A stretch of 5,199 nucleotides of DNA from an uncultured Clostridia bacterium. Its GTDB lineage: Bacteria > Bacillota > Clostridia > Christensenellales > CAG-917. The stretch is taken from positions 1-5,199 of the forward strand of contig CALGEU010000213.1 in NCBI GenBank assembly GCA_937881285.1, read 5' to 3'. The notes under the pieces were generated by a model. It was not told where the DNA came from, did no database searches, and saw nothing but the letters and a program-made list of their open reading frames with translations. The stretch's first letter is position 1; each line of letters starts with the position of its first letter. Below, piece by piece: positions 1-5,199 of this stretch. Made by a program: the position numbers and the translations under genes.

Positions 1-1235
1 ATGTGTGTCATCTTGTCTGCATAGCCGAGTTGTGCGACTGCCGCTGCGGAATCGCCGCCGCCGATGATTGTGGTTGCGTCGGTTTCTGCCATTGCTTTTG
101 CGACTGCGTTCGTGCCTGCCGCGAGTTGCGGATTTTCAAAAACGCCCATCGGGCCGTTCCAAACGACCGTCTTTGCGGATTTCACTGCGGATGCGAAGAG
201 TTCTTGAGTCTTCGGACCGATGTCGAGACCTTCGCGATCTGCAGGAATTGCGGTGCTGTCGAAATACTCGATGTCAACGTGTGCGTCGATAGGATCGGGG
301 AAACCTGCGCAAGTTGCGGTGTCAACGGGAAGATAAATGGTCTTGCCGAGAGATTTTGCCTTTTCGAGCATCTTGTTGCAGTAGTCGATTTTTTCGTCGT
401 CTACGAGAGAGAGACCGACGCTGCCGCCTTGTGCTTTGATGAAGGTATATGCCATACCGCCGCCGATGATGAGCGTGTCGCACTTGTTGAGAAGATTGTC
501 GATGACGTTAAGTTTGTCTGCAACTTTCGCACCGCCGAGAATAGCAACGAACGGACGAACGGGGTTCTCGATTGCATTGCCAAGGAATTTGAGTTCTTTT
601 TCGATAAGGAAACCGCTGACTGCAACGGGTGCAAAACCGTATTGAACGATACCTGCGGTGGTTGCGTGTGCACGGTGTGCAGTGCCGAATGCGTCGTTGA
701 CGTATACGTCGCAGAAGTCTGCAAGTTTTCTGCAAAGTTCTTCGCTGTTCTTTTCTTCACCTGCTTCGAAACGAGTGTTTTCAAGCAAAACGATTTCGCC
801 GTCTTTGAGTGCCGCGACTTTTGCGTGTGCGTCGTCACCCACCAAATCGGTTGCAAACGTCACTTTGCCGGGGAAATGCTCTGCGAGTTTTTCCGCAACG
901 GGTCTGAGCGTGAATTTCTTTTGGTCGTTTTTGAGTGCTTTTGCGATATATTCCGCTTTTGCAGCCGCTTGTTCTTCTGCGGGAAGCGCTTCAACCGCTT
1001 TCTTTTCTTTCTTGTTGAGACCGAAACCTTCCGTGAAGATGTTGTGGGGCTTGCCCATGTGAGAGCAAAGTATCACTTTTGCGCCGTGATCGACAAGATA
1101 TTGAATGGTGGGAAGAGCACCGTTGATACGGTTCTCGTCGGTGATAACTCCGTCAACCATCGGCACGTTGAAGTCACAACGAACCAAACACTTTTTGCCT
1201 TTGACGTCTACGTCGCGGATTGTCATTTTTGCCAT
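1..1235 (-). CDS. pgk: Phosphoglycerate kinase, C-terminus cut by window edge
   Basis: Cytosolic glycolytic enzyme that transfers a phosphate from 1,3-bisphosphoglycerate to ADP, giving 3-phosphoglycerate and ATP. The frame is open from an ATG at 1235 to the left edge (411 whole codons). Visible family motifs are RCDFNVP (about 19-25), DENRI (33-37), a SHMGKP loop (58-63), LLENTRF (150-156), [11 protein letters not shown] (180-190), [36 protein letters not shown] and the nucleotide-site IGGGDSAAA near residue 391-399. The basic patch that binds 3-phosphoglycerate is intact as R19, R36, K62 (Arg in many homologues), R155 and R188. The usual GGGAS motif and the last 25-30 residues lie outside the window. 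Oddity: between SHMGKP and TLRPVAEKL there are about 45 residues where most PGKs have about 10. The insert is rich in Lys, Glu and Ala. The start is supported by an AAGGAG site 7 nt upstream and the promoter beyond it. Family assignment is essentially certain. Confidence 0.98.
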   Translation of the reverse strand, partial: MAKMTIRDVDVKGKKCLVRCDFNVPMVDGVITDENRINGALPTIQYLVDHGAKVILCSHMGKPHNIFTEGFGLNKKEKKAVEALPAEEQAAAKAEYIAKALKNDQKKFTLRPVAEKLAEHFPGKVTFATDLVGDDAHAKVAALKDGEIVLLENTRFEAGEEKNSEELCRKLADFCDVYVNDAFGTAHRAHATTAGIVQYGFAPVAVSGFLIEKELKFLGNAIENPVRPFVAILGGAKVADKLNVIDNLLNKCDTLIIGGGMAYTFIKAQGGSVGLSLVDDEKIDYCNKMLEKAKSLGKTIYLPVDTATCAGFPDPIDAHVDIEYFDSTAIPADREGLDIGPKTQELFASAVKSAKTVVWNGPMGVFENPQLAAGTNAVAKAMAETDATTIIGGGDSAAAVAQLGYADKMTH

Positions 1236-1242
1236 AGATATT

Positions 1243-1248
1243 CTCCTT
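1243..1248 (-). promoter_or_regulatory. Shine-Dalgarno site of pgk
   Basis: The minus strand reads AAGGAG here, 7 nt before the ATG at 1235. This near-perfect anti-16S match fixes the pgk start and fits a highly translated glycolytic gene. Confidence 0.9.
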
Positions 1249-1312
1249 TAAGAAAATAAAATTACGATTTTGAGCCAAAAGGTATCATATCAATACATTT
1301 TTAGCGATACAT

Positions 1313-1341
1313 AGTATATCACACGCGCGCAAAAAATACAA
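1313..1341 (-). promoter_or_regulatory. Sigma-70/SigA-type promoter for pgk, with extended -10
   Basis: On the minus strand a TTGTAT -35 box (1341-1336) is followed, after exactly 17 nt, by TATACT (1318-1313). A TG one base before the -10 makes it an extended -10 element. The predicted transcription start is near 1306, giving a leader of about 70 nt before the pgk ATG. It lies downstream of the trmL terminator, so pgk should be transcribed independently. No operator or riboswitch fold is evident in the leader. The call rests on sequence match only. Confidence 0.75.
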
Positions 1342-1524
1342 TAAAAATCGCAAAACTGGCGCATTATCCGTTTTATGAACGATTAAACTATAATCTTTAT
1401 CGTCGCAATACAACTTCGTTTTTTAACCGAATAATTTCAAAATGTTCAAATTAAACAACACGTTTTGTGTTTTATTGAATATTATGAAAATATGTATCGT
1501 GTTTTGTTTCGTTTGTTTTTAACG

Positions 1525-1550
1525 AAAAAATGGCGATTTTTCGCCGTTTT
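1525..1550 (-). terminator. Intrinsic terminator downstream of trmL, possibly bidirectional
   Basis: The minus strand reads GGCGA-AAAA-TCGCC (1545-1532), a 5-bp GC-rich stem with a 4-nt loop. It is followed by A and six T residues (1531-1525). The upstream arm is preceded by an A-run that could extend pairing with the T-run across one C-A mismatch. On the plus strand the same hairpin is followed by G and five T residues, so it could stop transcripts from either side. It sits about 65 nt past the trmL stop and separates the four-gene unit from pgk. Confidence 0.8.
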
Positions 1551-1609
1551 TCATCAAAACACCATATTTTACAGCACTTATCGTGTTTTAATTGTAATTT
1601 CGCGAATTA

Positions 1610-2164
1610 TCAAAATTGCGTAAGCTGTCCCTTTTCAAGGAGATTATCGAAGCCGAGTTGACGCATGCCTTCATACACGACGATTGCAACCGAGTTTGAC
1701 AAATTGAGCGAGCGCGCTTCTCTCACCATGGGTATGCGAATAGTCATATCGTAGTTGTCGTGAAGAAGGTCTTCGCGAAGCCCTTTCGATTCTCTGCCGA
1801 AAAACAGAAAGTCGTTTTGAGAAAAACTTGCCTGATCGTATCTCACGCGTGCTTTCGTCGAACAAAAATAGAAATGCGGAGTTTCTCCGTCCATTGCGTT
1901 GCCGTCTATATGCCAGTTTCCGTTTTCGTCCTTGTGCACTCTGCCTTGCGCGTTCTTTTCAAAGAACTCTTCGAGATTTTCGTAAACTATGAAATCGGTC
2001 AGATGCCAGTAATCAAGCCCTGCCCGTTTCAACGCCTTGTCGCTTATGTCAAAGCCGATAGGCTTAATTATATGCACCTTACATCCCGTTGCCGCCGCCG
2101 TTCTTACGATATTGCCTGTGTTTTGCGGAATTTCCGGCTCGATCAAAACTATATTGAATGCCAT
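1610..2164 (-). CDS. trmL: tRNA (cytidine/uridine-34 2'-O)-methyltransferase TrmL (SPOUT family)
   Basis: TrmL uses S-adenosylmethionine to methylate the 2'-OH of the wobble nucleotide 34 in tRNA-Leu isoacceptors, stabilising codon-anticodon pairing. The 184-residue product shows the N-terminal motif EPEIPQNTGNI (9-19), GFDISDKALKRAGLDYW (37-53), the SAM-loop motif FGRESKGL (122-129), RIPM (143-146) and the knot segment SLNLSNSVAIVVYE (152-165). These three C-terminal blocks are the trefoil-knot SAM site of the YibK group. It is longer than the E. coli protein (about 157 residues), mainly through extra residues around 72-96 rich in Gly, Asn, Asp and His, just before the FYFCSTKA strand. The ATG at 2164 has a modest AAAGG site 6 nt upstream (2171-2175) and is the only start that keeps the conserved N-terminal strand. 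It lies 101 nt after the dus stop with no terminator visible between, so it is probably last in the operon. Confidence 0.95.
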   Translation of the reverse strand: MAFNIVLIEPEIPQNTGNIVRTAAATGCKVHIIKPIGFDISDKALKRAGLDYWHLTDFIVYENLEEFFEKNAQGRVHKDENGNWHIDGNAMDGETPHFYFCSTKARVRYDQASFSQNDFLFFGRESKGLREDLLHDNYDMTIRIPMVREARSLNLSNSVAIVVYEGMRQLGFDNLLEKGQLTQF

Positions 2165-2213
2165 GTCGTACCTTTATATGTTTTATTCAATCGATTTTTC
2201 AATAAAAACTCAC

Positions 2214-2231
2214 TTGACTTCCGATTGACTT
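2214..2231. repeat. Short tandem-phased direct repeat in the dus-trmL spacer
   Basis: TTGACTT occurs at 2214-2220 and 2225-2231, 11 bp apart, or about one helical turn. It lies about 50-65 bp upstream of the trmL start. It could be a binding site on one DNA face, but a 7-bp pair in AT-rich DNA can arise by chance. Confidence 0.3.
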
Positions 2232-2265
2232 GTAAATTGCCTTTATTGCAAACTTTGCCATGCAA

Positions 2266-3195
2266 TCAGAAAAACTCGTCTATTATTTTGAAAGTGTCTT
2301 CAAGCGATTTTGCTTTGCCTATCTCGACTCGCACTGCTTTTGCGTTTCTTCCGCCGCGAGCGTAATAGCAAAGTTGCAGTTTCATGACGTTTGCAACCGT
2401 AAAATCGGGCATAAACTCGCGCAACACGTCGATATGTTCAAGTATCAACGCTTTTACGTCGTGCGAATCGTCTTTGCCTTGAAGTTCTGCAAAAATCCAA
2501 GGCTTGCCGAGTGCGCCGCGACCTATCATAAAACCGTCCGCATTCGTGATTTGAGCAACCTTATCGAGACTTTGTTTGTCCACTATATCTCCGTTTGCAA
2601 TGACGGGTATATCGAGCAATTCTTTGACCGCTTTCGTTATCGTGTGGTCGCACTCTCCGCTGTAATATTGCTCGCGGTATCTCGCATGAACGGTCACGGC
2701 ACTCGCGCCGCCTTTTTGTGCGGCGAGCGCACATTCGACTGCGAGCGGTTTTCCGATTTCGATGCCTGCGCGCATTTTCACCGTTACGGGACGACGTCCG
2801 CCTTCCTTGACCGCCTGCACGACTTCGGTTATGAGCGCGGGATTCTTCATCAACGCGCTTCCGTCTCCGTTGCCGAACACTTTCTTGACGGGACAGCCCA
2901 TATTTATATCGATTATATCGAATTTACAAAGTCTCTCGTCTTTTGCCGCCTTGTACATAAACTCGGGGTCGCTTCCGAAAATCTGCACGGCGCACGGAGT
3001 TTCTATATCCGTGGTCGCAAGCAATTCTTCCGTTCCTTTGTTGCCGTACACAAGCCCTTTTGCGCTGACGAGTTCGGTATACGTGAGTCCTGCGCCGTAT
3101 TTTGCGCACAAATGACGAAAACCGACTTCGGAGAAGCCGGCAATCGGTGCAAACACCAGATTGTTTTTCAGTTGTACGTCGCCTATGGTAAGCAT
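2266..3195 (-). CDS. dus: tRNA-dihydrouridine synthase, DusB-like
   Basis: FMN-dependent enzyme that reduces uridines in the tRNA D-loop region to dihydrouridine using NADPH. The 309-residue protein is full length for the family. Its TIM-barrel part shows FAPIAGFSEVGFR (15-27), TELVSAKGL (40-48), VQIFG (70-74), INMGCPVKKV (97-106) with the catalytic Cys at 101, GDGSALMKNP (110-119), VTVKMRAG (137-144; FMN-contacting Lys140), VHARYREQYYSG (169-180), IPVIANGDI (196-204) and FMIGRGALGKPWIF (222-235; phosphate loop). A smaller helical C-terminal domain follows. The position specificity (which uridine) cannot be read from sequence. Oddity: the family's usual HGRTR reads HARYR here. The ATG at 3195 is forced because an in-frame TAG lies two codons upstream, yet no Shine-Dalgarno sequence sits at normal spacing. 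The preceding mazG stop is only 15 nt away, so translational coupling is likely. Confidence 0.95.
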   Translation of the reverse strand: MLTIGDVQLKNNLVFAPIAGFSEVGFRHLCAKYGAGLTYTELVSAKGLVYGNKGTEELLATTDIETPCAVQIFGSDPEFMYKAAKDERLCKFDIIDINMGCPVKKVFGNGDGSALMKNPALITEVVQAVKEGGRRPVTVKMRAGIEIGKPLAVECALAAQKGGASAVTVHARYREQYYSGECDHTITKAVKELLDIPVIANGDIVDKQSLDKVAQITNADGFMIGRGALGKPWIFAELQGKDDSHDVKALILEHIDVLREFMPDFTVANVMKLQLCYYARGGRNAKAVRVEIGKAKSLEDTFKIIDEFF

Positions 3196-3210
3196 GCGCT
3201 ATGTATTAAA

Positions 3211-4266
3211 TTATTTATCCTGACTCGAAGATTTTTCTTTGAGTTTAACCTGATTCCAGATTTCGTCGAGTTGTTCTAGCGTGCAATCTTTCATTTCACG
3301 ACCGCTTTTTTTCACTGCTGCTTCAACCGCGCAAAAACGGCGGAAAAATTTGAGATTCGCTTCGTGGAGTGCCATTTCGGCGTCGATTTTGTAAAAACGC
3401 AAAACGTTGACAACCGCAAAGAGCAAATCTCCCGCTTCTTCGGTTCTATGCTCCGCGTCTGCCGATTTAAGTTCTTCCGTTTCTTCGGCAACCTTGTCGT
3501 ATGCGCAATCAACCGTGTCCCAGTCAAATCCGACTTTCTTCGCTTTCTTTTGAAGTTTCTCGGCATAAAGCAAACTCGGCAAATTCTTCGGAATACGATT
3601 CATTTCGTCCGAAGCGGAAGTATATTTCTTTTCTTTCTTCTTTGCTTCTTCCCAAAAACCGAGTGCTTCGTCGGCATTATTTGCATGGTTCGTTCCGAAA
3701 ATATGCGTGTGGCGGTCAATAAGTTTTCTGCAAAGACCGCTTATCATATCCGTATAATTAAACTCGCCGTTCTTTTTTGCAATTTCGGCGTGGAAAACGG
3801 CTTGCATGAGAATATCGCCCGTTTCTTCTTTCATCATCTCGGCGTTTTTCATATCTATCGCTTCAACGAGTTCGTAGGCTTCTTCGATGAGATTTATGCG
3901 TATGCTCTCGTGCGTTTGCGCTCTGTCCCATTCGCAACCGTCGTCGGCGCGAAGCCTGTGCATGATTTGTTCAAGGTCGGAAAAATCGAAGCGCTTGCAA
4001 CCGACGAGCGCAATCGGGTCTATCGTGAGCGTGTCAAAGTCTTCGTCAAGTCGGCTTACACTAGTTTGCACGTCTTCGCCGTCTCTTTCAATCGTCACGG
4101 CAACGTCGCCGTATACGTCGAGAAGTTTGTCTTTTATCTTCTGCACGTCGCTTTCTTTCACGCCGTCAACGACGAGCGCGATACGCTTGTTGAAAAAAGC
4201 CGTTGACAAAAAGTCTTCGGCAGAATAACGCTGATACGAACCTTTGAGAATTTCGTCGAGTTTCAT
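3211..4266 (-). CDS. mazG: MazG-family NTP pyrophosphohydrolase with truncated YabN-like N-terminal domain
   Basis: MazG enzymes hydrolyse (d)NTPs to NMP and pyrophosphate, cleaning abnormal nucleotides from the pool or affecting alarmone levels. The 351-residue protein has two tandem all-alpha MazG repeats. The first has GCEWDRAQTH (110-119), the metal ligands of EEAYE (128-132) plus EETGD (147-151), and RHTHIFG (185-191). The linker has LPSLLYAEKLQKKA and VGFDW (245-249). The second has EETEE (261-265), EEAGD (276-280), and KFFRRF (306-311). Both EExxE/ExxxD sets look complete. Residues about 15-90 match, by eye, the C-terminal subdomain of the tetrapyrrole (SAM-dependent) methylase fused to MazG in Bacillus YabN, but the N-terminal SAM-binding half is absent. 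The start at 4266 has GGAG 6 nt upstream. It lies 36 nt after the SpoVB-family gene, matching yabM-yabN synteny. MazG identity is very secure; the origin of the N-terminus is inferred. Confidence 0.95.
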   Translation of the reverse strand: MKLDEILKGSYQRYSAEDFLSTAFFNKRIALVVDGVKESDVQKIKDKLLDVYGDVAVTIERDGEDVQTSVSRLDEDFDTLTIDPIALVGCKRFDFSDLEQIMHRLRADDGCEWDRAQTHESIRINLIEEAYELVEAIDMKNAEMMKEETGDILMQAVFHAEIAKKNGEFNYTDMISGLCRKLIDRHTHIFGTNHANNADEALGFWEEAKKKEKKYTSASDEMNRIPKNLPSLLYAEKLQKKAKKVGFDWDTVDCAYDKVAEETEELKSADAEHRTEEAGDLLFAVVNVLRFYKIDAEMALHEANLKFFRRFCAVEAAVKKSGREMKDCTLEQLDEIWNQVKLKEKSSSQDK

Positions 4267-4272
4267 TCGTGT

Positions 4273-4276
4273 CTCC
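4273..4276 (-). promoter_or_regulatory. Shine-Dalgarno site deciding the mazG start
   Basis: The minus strand reads GGAG here, 6 nt before the ATG at 4266. It matters because it argues that the short N-terminus of the MazG protein is a true start, not an artefact of a missed upstream methylase region. Confidence 0.75.
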
Positions 4277-4302
4277 GATTTACGCCGATAAGGCGGATAT
4301 TG

Positions 4303-5199
4303 TCAGCCGTAGTCCCAGAATCGTATAAGCCTGTGAAGCCCCCACATAAGCCGCTTCATCGGCAAGTGCGGAATTTCTTCTCTTGAAACAAGTCCGAAAA
4401 GGAAGACGAGCCACACGTACACGACAACGCAAACCACGCTGCCGACGCAAAACGCCGCAACGGGATTTTGCAAAAGTGCTTTCACGCCAACGCCTGACAG
4501 AGCCATTATAACACCTACAACGAGATTTGTGCCAACGTTTTTTTCAAGATGTAGACCGCATATTCTGAAATACGCCGTATTCGAGACGAGCAAGGCTACC
4601 GCGCCCATACTGACCGACGCTATCGCTCCGCCGTAAATTCCTATAAACCTGACAAGTACGAGAGATAAAACCGTTTTGACTGTAATCGCACAAACGAGAC
4701 TTAAAACCGCCCATTTCGTCTTGTCAAGTGCCTGTAAGAGCGAAACGTAAATTTGCATTGCGGAAAAAGTGACCACGTTGAAAGCGGATATTCTGAGAAG
4801 ATTTGCCGCTATGTTCAGACTGTTTTGACTTAGCGACGGATAGACTATCGACAAAATATTATCAGCAAAAACCGCAAAGAAAAACGCAAACGGTATGCCG
4901 AGAAGATAGCAAAGTTTGACGCAAAGCCTGCTTTTTAGCATAATAGAGTCCACGTCGCGCGTTGCTCTTGATGCAGACACCGACGGCACGATTGCTACGC
5001 CGAGCGAAATTATCGCAACGATAGGCATGTTGACAAGCGACTGCACGGGGCCCGAAAGCAAGCCGTACCACGCCGTCGCAACGTCTCCGCTTTCGCCGTG
5101 CAATCTCAGCATATTGACGATTATCATGCTGTCGAAAAAGTTTGAAAGCGGCATCAGAATGGCGACGATTGCAATGGGAAACGCCATAGCCGCCATGCT
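4303..5199 (-). CDS. spoVB: SpoVB/YabM-family polysaccharide flippase, N-terminus cut by window edge
   Basis: Integral membrane protein of the MOP (MATE/MurJ/SpoVB) exporter superfamily. Members flip lipid-linked cell-wall or spore-cortex precursors, or other undecaprenyl-linked glycans, across the membrane. The reading frame is open through the right edge, so the ATG at 5196 is an internal Met. Family members are about 500 residues, so roughly the first 200 are missing. In the visible 298 residues (numbered from that Met) about eight hydrophobic segments can be seen. The segment LSGPVQSLVNMP (47-58), then SLGVAIVPSVSASRA (64-78), resembles the SpoVB pattern of GPV-LVN-P followed by SL-VPaiSea more than MurJ. 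The LLQALDKTK segment (153-161) matches the helix 9-10 loop. The tail after the last helix (270-297) is short and basic with a LPMKRLM motif, typical of SpoVB relatives. Position directly upstream of mazG equals Bacillus yabM-yabN. The exact lipid substrate, and any role in sporulation, cannot be told. Confidence 0.87.
   Translation of the reverse strand, partial: SMAAMAFPIAIVAILMPLSNFFDSMIIVNMLRLHGESGDVATAWYGLLSGPVQSLVNMPIVAIISLGVAIVPSVSASRATRDVDSIMLKSRLCVKLCYLLGIPFAFFFAVFADNILSIVYPSLSQNSLNIAANLLRISAFNVVTFSAMQIYVSLLQALDKTKWAVLSLVCAITVKTVLSLVLVRFIGIYGGAIASVSMGAVALLVSNTAYFRICGLHLEKNVGTNLVVGVIMALSGVGVKALLQNPVAAFCVGSVVCVVVYVWLVFLFGLVSREEIPHLPMKRLMWGLHRLIRFWDYG

Larger units (their letters stand above)
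1236..1609. other. AT-rich intergenic region between trmL and pgk
   Basis: This 374-nt stretch has no supportable gene on either strand. It contains the trmL-side intrinsic terminator (1525-1550), the pgk promoter (1313-1341) and the pgk leader with its ribosome binding site. The part between terminator and promoter (about 1342-1524) is low-complexity A/T-rich DNA. It holds a weak hairpin (AACAC at 1457-1461 pairing with GTGTT at 1467-1471) and one copy of TATCGTGTTTT (1495-1505), repeated at 1579-1589. I see no tRNA, small-RNA or riboswitch signature in it. Confidence 0.8.

Noticed and set aside
3..1259. Long plus-strand open frame of 418 codons, very rich in Cys and Phe
   Set aside because: It lies exactly antisense to pgk, whose motifs are unmistakable. 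Its composition is what the reverse strand of GC-biased pgk codons gives, and it has no plausible ribosome site or family motif.
1381..1415. Second pgk promoter with TTGTAT and TATAGT on the minus strand
   Set aside because: The spacer is only 15 nt, and a much better promoter lies about 80 nt closer to pgk.
1457..1471. Hairpin AACAC/GTGTT as a second terminator or small RNA
   Set aside because: A five-pair AT-rich stem without a convincing T-run or promoter; too weak to call.
2173..2202. Possible trmL promoter TTGAAA-18 nt-TATAAA on the minus strand
   Set aside because: Transcription would begin about 2 nt before the trmL ATG, deleting its ribosome binding site. The match is probably chance in AT-rich DNA.
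1760..2365. Plus-strand open frame of 201 codons crossing trmL and the dus end
   Set aside because: It spans parts of two confirmed minus-strand genes and the spacer, with no motif or ribosome binding site.
2260..3279. Plus-strand open frame of 339 codons
   Set aside because: Antisense shadow of dus, with no recognisable domain and no start signal.
3364..4206. Plus-strand open frame of 280 codons
   Set aside because: Antisense shadow of mazG. The minus-strand product carries both complete MazG motif sets.
4267..4302. Possible terminator hairpin CGCC-TTATC-GGCG between the flippase gene and mazG
   Set aside because: Only four base pairs and no following T-run, so read-through is expected.

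Overview
The window is a stretch of housekeeping chromosome with all five recognisable genes on the minus strand. It probably comes from a Firmicutes/Clostridia-type bacterium. The reasons are the SpoVB-family flippase followed directly by a YabN/MazG-type gene (the yabM-yabN order of Bacillus and many Clostridia), AGGAG-type ribosome binding sites, and AT-rich intergenic DNA around moderate-GC genes. Genus or species cannot be named from this.

Layout in the direction of transcription (right to left): the C-terminal part of a SpoVB/YabM-family lipid-linked oligosaccharide flippase, cut by the right edge (5199-4303); a MazG-type nucleoside triphosphate pyrophosphohydrolase with an unusual N-terminus (4266-3211); a tRNA-dihydrouridine synthase (3195-2266); and the wobble-position tRNA 2'-O-methyltransferase TrmL (2164-1610). 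The gaps are 36, 15 and 101 nt with no convincing terminator between them, so these four probably form one transcript. It ends at an intrinsic terminator about 65 nt past trmL (1525-1550). A 374-nt AT-rich intergenic region follows. It carries this terminator and a strong extended -10 promoter for phosphoglycerate kinase (pgk, 1235 to the left edge, with only its extreme C-terminus missing).

Functionally, the four-gene unit mixes envelope-glycan export, nucleotide-pool cleaning and two tRNA modifications, which fits a growth or translation-quality operon. pgk is an independently promoted glycolytic gene.

I do not see a mobile element, CRISPR array, phage module, RNA gene or defence system. 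The most interesting points are inside familiar proteins. The MazG N-terminus looks like a decapitated tetrapyrrole-methylase domain that kept only its C-terminal subdomain. PGK has a charged helical insertion of about 35 residues directly after its substrate-binding loop. TrmL has a smaller insertion of about 20-25 residues. The long plus-strand open frames opposite these genes are antisense shadows.
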